Assembly (NCBI GenBank): GCA_964371715.1
Contig: CAYJNO010000033.1
Location: 1 to 17,645 of the forward strand
Direction of reading: 5' to 3'
Source: CAYJNO01 sp964371715
GTDB lineage: Bacteria; Bacillota_I; Bacilli_A; Erysipelotrichales; Erysipelotrichaceae
DNA: 17,645 nucleotides
In this document: positions 5,797 to 11,771 of the stretch, piece by piece
Position numbering within the stretch: the stretch's first letter is position 1
Layout of the letters: each line of letters opens with the position of its first letter
The notes under the pieces: model-generated
What the model saw: the letters and a program-made list of their open reading frames with translations, nothing else
What the model was told of the DNA's origin: nothing
The model's database searches: none
Translations under genes and position numbers: made by a program

Positions 5797-6508
5797 GAAA
5801 CTAAAGTCAGCATTAAAACAAAACTTTACCCCACCGCCATCGCAGCATAGTGAACAATTTATAAATAGCATTTCATATCCCAAAGCAAAGTTTAGTGAAG
5901 TGCTTATTTCACAAATCGGATTTATCCGAAAAAGAGTATGGTTTTTATTTGTTCTTAGTGTTTGTTTCGCCTTTTTCTATACAGAATTTGCGAATGTATC
6001 AGAGAACAGTGTTTCGGGTGTATCGGCAATTTTACCGCTTTTCTCACTCGCAACGATTACTGAAATACACAAAAGCACATCACATAATATGGACGAGATG
6101 GAGCTTGCTTGCAAACACAATTTATCTAAAATCACACTTATGCGACTTGGAATACTCGGTACTATCAGTTTTATAATGTTGATACTACTTGTCGGTATTG
6201 TAGGTGAAAGCGACTTTGGAACACTTAGAAACACAGTTTATATCGCTGTACCGTACTTGCTTACAAGTTATATAAGTCTTTTAATTATTTCAAAACTTCG
6301 CACAAAAGAAACGATTTATGTTTGTGCTACGGTAAGTGGAGCAGTGAGTGTTTTCACCTTTATGGCAAACAGCAATTACAAGTTTATCTATAATGCTGAT
6401 TTTACTTTTATATGGATAATCACATTTGCAGTGCTTATAGCACTACTCTCTTACAGCCTTATTCGATTTTCAAAATTACAGGAGGAATTACAATGGAACT
6501 CGTTATAG
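5789..6508 (+). CDS. Membrane protein, possible anti-sigma factor
   Basis: The 239-residue protein has a cytosolic N-terminus of about 50 residues and about six hydrophobic helices (roughly 49-66, 78-94, 116-136, 148-166, 174-190, 205-223). It lies between an ECF sigma gene and an ABC ATPase gene and overlaps both (8 and 16 bases), a sign of coupled translation. Proteins of this kind are common in sigma/ABC operons of gut Clostridia, and I infer that it controls the sigma factor, holding it at the membrane. There is no zinc-finger anti-sigma motif (HxxxCxxC), so this role rests on context only. Confidence 0.75.
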   Translation: MDRKLKSALKQNFTPPPSQHSEQFINSISYPKAKFSEVLISQIGFIRKRVWFLFVLSVCFAFFYTEFANVSENSVSGVSAILPLFSLATITEIHKSTSHNMDEMELACKHNLSKITLMRLGILGTISFIMLILLVGIVGESDFGTLRNTVYIAVPYLLTSYISLLIISKLRTKETIYVCATVSGAVSVFTFMANSNYKFIYNADFTFIWIITFAVLIALLSYSLIRFSKLQEELQWNSL

Positions 6509-7362
6509 ATAGAATGACAAAGCAATACAAAAACAAAATTGCCGTTGATAGGCTATCTTTAAACCTTACAAGTGGTGTTTATGGTTTGCTTGGTGCAAAT
6601 GGTGCAGGCAAAACAACTCTTATGCGTATGATTTGTGGCATATTAAAGCCAACAAGCGGTGAAGTAAAGTTTAATGGGATAGATGTATCGGAAGAAAACT
6701 ATCGTGATGCACTCGGTTATTTACCGCAAGACTTCGGTTATTACCCCGAATTTTCAGCACAGGACTTTATGTATTATATGGCGAGCCTTAAAGGAATGAC
6801 AAAAGCACAGGCAAAGACGAAAACAAAAGAATTGCTCGAAATCGTGTCTTTATCTGATGTGGCAAAAAAGAAAATCAAGACATTTTCGGGCGGGATGAGG
6901 CAGCGTTTGGGCATAGCACAGGCACTGCTGAATAATCCTAAAATCTTAGTGCTTGACGAGCCTACCGCAGGACTTGACCCAAAAGAGCGTGTGCGTTTTC
7001 GTAACCTTATATCAGAGCTTGGAAAGGATAGAATTGTTCTTTTGTCTACTCATATTGTTTCTGATGTTGAGAATATCGCAAGCACAATTTTGGTTATGAA
7101 AGATGGACAATTACTGCACAATGGAGCTTTAGAACATATTATTAAAGCTATTGACGGCAAGGTATTTGAATGTGTGGTAGTTAATAAAACCGCTGAAAAA
7201 TTAATGCTAAATTACCCAGTTATCAATCTTCGAGCAGAGGGCGAAAATACATTTTTGCGACTTGTTTGTGATGAAAAACCACACGATACAGCGGTGAGTG
7301 TTTCAGCTACTTTGGAGGACTTGTACCTTTATTATTTTTCGGAGGTGAGTGGAAATGAATAA
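6493..7362 (+). CDS. ABC transporter ATP-binding protein
   Basis: The start at ATG 6493 follows AGGAGG; a longer frame upstream only shadows the preceding gene. The 289-residue protein has Walker A GANGAGKTT (34-42), the Q-loop Gln79, signature FSGGMRQR (131-138), Walker B ILVLDEP (151-157), the D-loop AGLD and the H-loop His187. The last 85 residues form a C-terminal extension. It energises the permease at 7355-8611. Substrate unknown; the layout resembles ABC-2 exporters for peptides or antibiotics. It overlaps the permease gene by 8 bases. Base composition here is 43-50 percent GC in the lines I counted by hand, well above the array average. Confidence 0.95.
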   Translation: MELVIDRMTKQYKNKIAVDRLSLNLTSGVYGLLGANGAGKTTLMRMICGILKPTSGEVKFNGIDVSEENYRDALGYLPQDFGYYPEFSAQDFMYYMASLKGMTKAQAKTKTKELLEIVSLSDVAKKKIKTFSGGMRQRLGIAQALLNNPKILVLDEPTAGLDPKERVRFRNLISELGKDRIVLLSTHIVSDVENIASTILVMKDGQLLHNGALEHIIKAIDGKVFECVVVNKTAEKLMLNYPVINLRAEGENTFLRLVCDEKPHDTAVSVSATLEDLYLYYFSEVSGNE

Positions 7363-8611
7363 TTTTTGGACTTTAGTAGGGTTTGAATATAAAAAGATAT
7401 TTATAAAAAAGTCAAATGTAATATTACTTTCAATAATGGTGATTTTCTCTGTAGTTATTGTATTTTTAAATGCTAATGGTGGGAACTATTACCATTCCAT
7501 TGGTAATGATATTTCCAAAACTGAAGCTCTTAAATTGGATAAAGAAACTATTAATACAAATAAAGGTTTCGTTACTGATGAAATGATTATGGACACCATA
7601 ATACTTGCTCAAGACGGCTACAACAATAAAGAAAATTACTTTTTTAATGCTGAGGGATACGAAGTTTTAAAGGCGGAAAGCCAAACAGAGTTTATTTTAC
7701 CATACAAAAATATATATTTTTTTCTAAATAATTTATTTAGGTCGGAATTCGATTTAAACGATGGTTCTAAAGCAATAGAGCATATCGACACTGCTGGTAT
7801 AACAGATTTTTATAAAACATATAAACAAATGCTAGCCCACAATATAAATCAGAACAATAATCTTACGATAGACGAAAAAAACAAACATATTGATATGATA
7901 GAAGATATACAAGTACCTTTTTATAATGAATATGCCGACGGTTGGATTTCTATCACAAATATGTTACCACTTTTAGGACTACTGATATTAAGTCCACTTG
8001 CAATAATTATTGGGAATATTTTTGGGAAGGAATATAGTAGTAAGGCAGATGCCATCATTTTATCTACTAAAAATGGGAAGTCTGTATTTATTGTCGCAAA
8101 ACTTGCTACTGCAATTTCCTTTGCAATGTTTACCACCGCACTTATGTCATTTTGTTATATAGGAACATATCTTTTTACACATGGTTTAGATGGAATAAAT
8201 GTTCCAATGCAATTTATCAGAGGGTTTGAATTTTCTACTTATCCCATAATAATGATTGAATTTGTGGCGATATGCAGTACTGTGTTTTTAGTCACAGCAA
8301 TTGCTTTTTCATGTTTTTGTGCAATGATTTCAGCGATATTTAATAATTCTGTGACTTCACTGAGTATTCTTATGCTATGTGTATTTGCTCCAATGTTTAT
8401 TCCATTTACAGAGGATAGGTTGGTTACTCAGGTCACAAATTGTTTATTTACTAGAATTTTAAACCATGAAGCTATTTTCTCGGAATATTTTTATACTTTT
8501 GGAAATGTAAGTTTCACTCCATACATTTTTTATGGTATTTTAATGGGGTTAGTAACTTTGCTTTGTATCCCTGTTATTTGTAATGTATTCAAAAATCATC
8601 AAGTCAGATGA
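7355..8611 (+). CDS. ABC-2 type transporter permease
   Basis: The start at ATG 7355 lies 7 bases after GGAGGTG (7341-7347); an in-frame GTG at 7349 is too close to it. The 418-residue protein has a first helix at about residues 19-40, a large loop of about 160 residues outside the membrane, then five or more helices (from about 205 to the end). This is the ABC-2 layout with an extended first extracytoplasmic loop. It should form the channel of the exporter with the ATPase upstream. Its DNA is much more AT-rich than the ATPase gene (hand counts of 17-35 percent GC per line), so it may have a different origin. The stop is followed by the repeat core after 9 bases. Confidence 0.88.
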   Translation: MNNFWTLVGFEYKKIFIKKSNVILLSIMVIFSVVIVFLNANGGNYYHSIGNDISKTEALKLDKETINTNKGFVTDEMIMDTIILAQDGYNNKENYFFNAEGYEVLKAESQTEFILPYKNIYFFLNNLFRSEFDLNDGSKAIEHIDTAGITDFYKTYKQMLAHNINQNNNLTIDEKNKHIDMIEDIQVPFYNEYADGWISITNMLPLLGLLILSPLAIIIGNIFGKEYSSKADAIILSTKNGKSVFIVAKLATAISFAMFTTALMSFCYIGTYLFTHGLDGINVPMQFIRGFEFSTYPIIMIEFVAICSTVFLVTAIAFSCFCAMISAIFNNSVTSLSILMLCVFAPMFIPFTEDRLVTQVTNCLFTRILNHEAIFSEYFYTFGNVSFTPYIFYGILMGLVTLLCIPVICNVFKNHQVR

Positions 8612-8620
8612 TTGTCTATT

Positions 8621-8780
8621 ATGAGCATTTGACGAATAGGAGATTAGACTTAGTTAGTTCATAAAAGAAGGTTATAAATTTAAATATCAAATACTAAATA
8701 GAAGTTAAAAAAACAACGGGGTCAGTTACTGACCCCGTTGCTACTTTTCTAAATCATTTTTAATATTTTTTTATTATCGA
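8621..8780 (+). repeat. Long post-stop repeat, copy B
   Basis: This is the second copy of the repeat at 2643-2801, starting at the core ATGAGCA, 9 bases after the permease stop. Its hairpin centre differs from copy A but stays perfectly paired. Confidence 0.85.
8714..8740. terminator. Hairpin terminator
   Basis: CAACGGGGTCAG (8714-8725), loop TTA, CTGACCCCGTTG (8729-8740): a perfect 12-pair stem. CTACTTTTCT follows, and an A-rich stretch precedes it (a U-tract for the other strand). It ends the sigma/ABC operon. Confidence 0.75.
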
Positions 8781-8808
8781 GCGAAGCGACACTTCTTTGT
8801 CTTTTCGA

Positions 8809-8898
8809 ACATAGCATTAAAGAAATAACTGCAATTACAAAAATATCTCAAGCAACGCTATATAAACATATAAAGTTAAGAAAGGATCAATAATTGAC
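8809..8898 (+). repeat. Intergenic repeat, copy B
   Basis: This is the second copy of the block at 4577-4677, here placed directly behind the long post-stop repeat. The hairpin end is decayed (GGATCA with TTGACTTTC). Confidence 0.7.
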
Positions 8899-8941
8899 TT
8901 TCAGATTCTCAACAATCAAAAAACACTTATTACAAGTGGTT

Positions 8942-8997
8942 TTACATATTTAATATAAAAAGTAGTATAATTAATATAAATTTTATTTATATAGTGG
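8942..8997 (+). promoter_or_regulatory. Possible promoter and second-family leader motif
   Basis: TTACAT (8942-8947), 18 bases, TATAAT (8966-8971), then TAATATAAATTTTATTTATATAG, like the leaders of other units. The unit it should drive holds only a very short reading frame. Confidence 0.45.
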
Positions 8998-9007
8998 TAA
9001 GAAGAAT

Positions 9008-9085
9008 GTGTATCCATATTTTTGGTTAATTATGTTATGTGCTTTAGTAGAGATAGGTAGTGGAATTTATATTACTAATAAATAA
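9008..9085 (+). CDS. Very short hydrophobic reading frame, possible remnant
   Basis: A GTG-started frame of 25 residues (MYPYFWLIMLCALVEIGSGI and then YITNK). It holds one hydrophobic helix and sits where a gene would be expected: after a leader motif and before a decayed intercassette repeat. The ribosome binding site is poor (GGTAAGAAG). It could be the end of a deleted membrane protein gene or a tiny membrane peptide; I think the first is more likely. No other gene is seen in the 673 bases from 8612 to 9284. Confidence 0.25.
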   Translation: MYPYFWLIMLCALVEIGSGIYITNK

Positions 9086-9100
9086 TATGATTTACCTATT

Positions 9101-9198
9101 ATAGGCACAACTATGTAGAACTGCTTTGATTAATGTTATACACAAAAAACGTATAAGAATTAATGATTTTTTGAATTGTTAAATAGATTTTATAAAAT
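9101..9198 (+). repeat. Intercassette repeat, degenerate copy 4
   Basis: It aligns with the promoter-bearing copies through GATTAATGTTATACACAAAA, TTTTTTGAATTGTTAAATA and GATTTTATAAAAT. The core is changed to ATAGGCA and the hairpin is lost. Confidence 0.6.
9171..9198 (+). promoter_or_regulatory. Promoter in degenerate repeat
   Basis: TTGAAT (9171-9176), a 16-base spacer and TAAAAT (9193-9198), the same geometry as in the other repeats. It may drive the regulator gene at 9285 with a leader of about 80 bases. Confidence 0.5.
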
Positions 9199-9284
9199 GC
9201 AAGCAAATGTAAACGTAAGTTGCGGTATAGTTGTTAGACTTGCAACCGCGATATTAGTAGAATGCAATTAGGAGGTGATATTTA

Positions 9285-9839
9285 ATGAATATGAGATTAG
9301 GTGAAAAAATTAGAGAATTACGCAAAATCAATGGAATGTCACAAGAGTATCTTGCTGAACAAATTGAGGTAAGCAGGCAGTCTGTTTCAAAATGGGAAAA
9401 CGATATGTCTGAGCCATCTTCTGATAAATTGTTTAAACTTGCAGATATTTTTAACGTGTCAGTAGTTGAATTGCGTAATCCAAATTCAAAAGTTGAGCTT
9501 GTGCTCAATATACGAAAGGAGATTACTACTATGAAAAAATCTAAACCATTAATTACATTTATTGTATTTTCATTTATTATTTTTATATCATTGTTTGCCT
9601 TTGGATTTTATGCTGCCTTTGCTGGAAACTATAATGATCAAATAATTCTATATATAATGATTGCATCTGCATTTTTTATGTTTCTTTCATTTACTCCAAT
9701 ATTTATATCTATATTGCGATTTGTATACAAAGATTGTAAAAATAAAGGTATTAATCCAACGTTTTGGGTTATTATTTCAATGACATTTGTAGGACTTGCA
9801 TATTACTTTATTAAAAGAGATACACTCGTAAGTAAATAA
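9285..9839 (+). CDS. Cro/CI-family regulator fused to a membrane domain
   Basis: The 184-residue protein has an XRE helix-turn-helix domain at about residues 4-60 (LGEKIRELRKINGMSQEYLA, then SRQSVSKWE). After a link at about 62-82 come three hydrophobic helices (about 87-111, 118-142, 158-177). GGAGGTGAT precedes the ATG. Inside the gene, AAAGGAG (9515-9521) lies 9 bases before an in-frame ATG (9531), exactly where the membrane part begins, so a separate membrane protein could also be made. The neighbouring operon at 10100-10742 has the same two parts as separate genes with a similar junction. The protein is probably a membrane-linked transcription regulator; its targets and signal are unknown. 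Confidence 0.88.
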   Translation: MNMRLGEKIRELRKINGMSQEYLAEQIEVSRQSVSKWENDMSEPSSDKLFKLADIFNVSVVELRNPNSKVELVLNIRKEITTMKKSKPLITFIVFSFIIFISLFAFGFYAAFAGNYNDQIILYIMIASAFFMFLSFTPIFISILRFVYKDCKNKGINPTFWVIISMTFVGLAYYFIKRDTLVSK

Positions 9840-9951
9840 AATTTACGAGATAACATATCATCTCCTATGCACATAAAACGTGCAAAGTAATAACATAATT
9901 ATTAAAAACAAAGTATCAATAGCTGATCCTTTTAACATATTGCTTAAAAGT

Positions 9952-9980
9952 TATAATGAATATAAATATTATTTATATAC
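9952..9980 (+). promoter_or_regulatory. -10 box and second-family leader motif
   Basis: TATAAT (9952-9957) is followed by GAATATAAATATTATTTATATAC. A TTGGAG and a five-codon frame (ATG at 10004) follow. It lies upstream of a second, operator-flanked promoter, so two promoters may feed the next operon. Confidence 0.45.
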
Positions 9981-10009
9981 TATTTTTTGGAGTTAAAAAA
10001 TAGATGTTT

Positions 10010-10041
10010 AAACTTTTGTAAAGCTAACTTTACAAAAGTTT
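10010..10041 (+). promoter_or_regulatory. Operator palindrome 1
   Basis: A 32-base inverted repeat, perfect except for the central two bases, with arms AAACTTTTGTAAAG and CTTTACAAAAGTTT. It shares its inner GTAAAG and CTTTAC with palindrome 2. It could also act as a hairpin. Confidence 0.65.
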
Positions 10042-10054
10042 TTGTATTTGTTAC

Positions 10055-10060
10055 TATAAT
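10055..10060 (+). promoter_or_regulatory. -10 box between two palindromes
   Basis: TATAAT, with TTTACA (10029-10034) in palindrome 1 as a possible -35 at a long 20-base spacing. Its place between two like palindromes suggests repression. Confidence 0.5.
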
Positions 10061-10061
10061 A

Positions 10062-10081
10062 TTGTAAAGTTAACTTTACAA
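10062..10081 (+). promoter_or_regulatory. Operator palindrome 2
   Basis: TTGTAAAGTTAACTTTACAA is a perfect 20-base palindrome directly after the -10 box and 6 bases before the ribosome binding site. It is the likely binding site of the Cro/CI-family protein encoded next. Confidence 0.7.
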
Positions 10082-10099
10082 CTATTGGAGGTGTTGCTA

Positions 10100-10312
10100 T
10101 TGGATAACAAAGTTGAATTGTTGCGCAAGCAAAATGGAATTAGTCAAGAAGCATTTGCAAAAGCAATGAAAGTTTCAAGACAAACAATCAGCTCTATTGA
10201 AAATGGAAAATATAATCCTTCACTTGAACTCGCATTTATGATAGCGCAGTATTTTGAAATGCGCATTGAAGAAATTTTTATTTTTAAGAGAGAGGTTACT
10301 ATCAATGAGTAA
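10100..10312 (+). CDS. Cro/CI-family transcriptional regulator
   Basis: The start at TTG 10100 is chosen because GGAGG (10087-10091) lies 8 bases upstream; an in-frame TTG at 10085 overlaps this site and is rejected. The 70-residue protein is a single XRE helix-turn-helix domain: LLRKQNGISQEAFAKAMKVS, RQTISSIENGKYNPSLELA. It belongs to the short YozG-like group that usually pairs with a membrane protein. It probably represses its own operon through the two palindromes upstream. Its stop overlaps the next start within ATGAGTAA (8 bases). Confidence 0.9.
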   Translation: MDNKVELLRKQNGISQEAFAKAMKVSRQTISSIENGKYNPSLELAFMIAQYFEMRIEEIFIFKREVTINE

Positions 10313-10742
10313 ATTATATAAATCAACAATAATTATTATGGCGATAATCATGATTTTATCATATTTAGGTATAGGTGTTGTTTTCGAGAGATTTTTTGCA
10401 GAGTGGTATGATCAAATGGGAATACTTGCTTTCATTTTCAATATAATCGTAACGGCACTAATTGGCTTTGTATTTTCACTGCTTACTGAAAGAAAACTTA
10501 TTGAATCAGATGATGTTATAAACGATCTTTATGAAACTGAAGTTAAAGATGAACGAAATATAATGTTGCGCGGAAAAGCAGGGTTATCAATGTGGAGAAT
10601 AAATTTTTTTCTATTACTTGCATTAACATTGCTTATGATAGCCTTAAAAATATCGATTGCTGCTTGGTGTATACTTACACTTATTGCTATTAATTTGATT
10701 GGATATTTTATTAGTTTTTATATAGAAGATAATAGACATTAA
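10305..10742 (+). CDS. DUF2178-like membrane partner of the regulator
   Basis: The start at ATG 10305 follows AGAGAGG; a longer frame upstream only shadows the regulator gene. The 145-residue protein has four hydrophobic helices (about residues 6-25, 40-60, 97-113, 118-137). A cytosolic loop carries ETEVKDERNIMLRGKAG (about 76-92), a motif typical of membrane proteins encoded next to short XRE regulators. Coupled translation with the regulator is clear from the 8-base overlap. I infer that it modulates the regulator or is its main target. Confidence 0.8.
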   Translation: MSKLYKSTIIIMAIIMILSYLGIGVVFERFFAEWYDQMGILAFIFNIIVTALIGFVFSLLTERKLIESDDVINDLYETEVKDERNIMLRGKAGLSMWRINFFLLLALTLLMIALKISIAAWCILTLIAINLIGYFISFYIEDNRH

Positions 10743-10806
10743 GCAATATAGAATGATTATTTTATGATTATTGGACAAATTTTACATACTAAATAGAAGT
10801 AAAAAT

Positions 10807-10840
10807 AACAAATGGTCATTAATTGACCTTTTAATTTGTT
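10807..10840 (+). terminator. GGTCA-type hairpin
   Basis: GGTCA (10814-10818) pairs with TGACC (10824-10828), followed by TTTTA; outer arms AACAAAT and ATTTGTT can pair around a bulge. It is preceded by TACTAAATAGAAGT, also found before the hairpin at 8714. Confidence 0.5.
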
Positions 10841-10849
10841 TAAAATTGG

Positions 10850-10881
10850 TATAATAAATATAAAGATTATTTATATAACGG
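10850..10881 (+). promoter_or_regulatory. -10 box and second-family leader motif
   Basis: TATAAT (10850-10855), then AAATATAAAGATTATTTATA. TTGACC (10823-10828) in the hairpin is 21 bases away, too far for a good -35. Confidence 0.5.
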
Positions 10882-10898
10882 AAAGTGAGACTTAGAAT

Positions 10899-11399
10899 AT
10901 GGATATAACATTATTCTCTAATAAATTTCGAGTTAAAAAAATAACGGAGAAAGATATTGAAAAAGTGTTGGATTTATGTGAATGTAATCACGTTTATTAT
11001 AAATATTGCCCACCAAAACCTTCTATTGCAAGTATTGTAGATGATCTGAATGCTCTACCACCAAACAAAGAGTACAAAGACAAATATTATGTTGGGTTTT
11101 TTGAGGATGATAAAATGATTGCTGTAATGGATTTAATATACCAATACCCTAATTGTGAAACTGCTTTTATAGGTTTTTTTATGATGGATATTCAATTGCA
11201 AGGTAAAGGTGTAGGTACACGCATTATTTCCGATGTTTTGAAATATTTAAAAACACTTAATTTAAAAAAAGTGAGGTTAGGATATGTTAAAGGAAATAAT
11301 CAAGCAAAATCATTTTGGAAAAAAAATAAATTTTTATGTACAGGTGTTGAAGATAAACAAGAAAAATATACTGTCATAGTTATGGAAAGAGTTCTTTAA
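10899..11399 (+). CDS. GNAT-family N-acetyltransferase
   Basis: The 166-residue protein has the acetyl-CoA loop QLQGKGVGTRII (about residues 99-110) after the strand AFIGFFMM. The C-terminal motif KGNNQAKSFWKKNKF (about 131-145) is the usual Asn-containing GNAT helix. The N-terminal half (NHVYYKYCPPKPS, then DDLNALPP) resembles a group of Bacillota GNATs annotated only by domain. Substrate unknown. It is the last unit of the array; a variant repeat core (ATGAACA) follows 12 bases after the stop. Confidence 0.9.
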   Translation: MDITLFSNKFRVKKITEKDIEKVLDLCECNHVYYKYCPPKPSIASIVDDLNALPPNKEYKDKYYVGFFEDDKMIAVMDLIYQYPNCETAFIGFFMMDIQLQGKGVGTRIISDVLKYLKTLNLKKVRLGYVKGNNQAKSFWKKNKFLCTGVEDKQEKYTVIVMERVL

Positions 11400-11411
11400 A
11401 GTTTTCGTATA

Positions 11412-11445
11412 ATGAACATAGTGCGAATAGGGTATTAATCTTAGA
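11412..11445 (+). repeat. Last, partial post-stop repeat
   Basis: ATGAACAT, then GCGAATAGGG and TTAATCTTAG, parallel the first 35 bases of the repeats at 2643 and 8621. It marks the right-hand end of the array. Confidence 0.55.
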
Positions 11446-11472
11446 GCATTTATTAAATAATAATAAACAAAG

Positions 11473-11478
11473 TATAAT
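11473..11478 (+). promoter_or_regulatory. Probable promoter of the transfer operon
   Basis: A perfect TATAAT with only a weak -35 (TTATTA, 11450-11455, 17-base spacer). It is the only promoter-like site seen ahead of the operon from 11502 onward. Confidence 0.5.
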
Positions 11479-11501
11479 GTAAATTTAGATAGGAGATAAA
11501 T

Positions 11502-11771
11502 ATAAAAGAATATACTAAAGCAACACTTCTTAATGAGGAGTGTTTTTTTACTTCTTTAAGAGTGAAAGAAGTGCCGAAAGGAATGTTTAAGTATGAGATA
11601 AGACATTCTGATTATGATGGTTTTGAGCCAGTAAGTATAGAAAGGAGCGTGATGATAAATCACTATGGGACAATATTATCATATGAACCATTTGAACTAG
11701 AAAATGGTAATTTAGAAATAGGAGATGAGGATTTAATAATGGAAGATGAAATAAGGATGGTTATTGAATGA
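11502..11771 (+). CDS. LPD28-like small protein with ATA start
   Basis: The frame with family similarity extends upstream of its first standard start (GTG 11562) to an ATA codon at 11502 that lies 6 bases after AGGAG (11491-11495); an in-frame TAG at 11490 closes it. From ATA the 89-residue protein reads KEYTKATLLNEECFFTSLRV before VPKGMFKYEIRHSDYDGF, MINHYGTIL and FELENGN. I recognise this as like LPD28, a small domain found in mobile element proteins of Bacillota; those proteins normally include the part before the GTG. Starting at GTG would remove 20 residues and leave no ribosome binding site. Its stop overlaps the methylase start (ATGA). Function unknown, thought to be tied to conjugative elements. 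Confidence 0.7.
   Translation: MKEYTKATLLNEECFFTSLRVKEVPKGMFKYEIRHSDYDGFEPVSIERSVMINHYGTILSYEPFELENGNLEIGDEDLIMEDEIRMVIE

Noticed and set aside
236..11445. CRISPR array
   Set aside because: The repeats are long, vary in type and separate whole genes; there are no short regular spacers and no cas genes.
236..11445. Insertion sequence or miniature transposon explanation for the repeats
   Set aside because: No terminal inverted repeats or target duplications seen around the blocks, and all start at a fixed place after stop codons. Not fully excluded without a genome-wide search.
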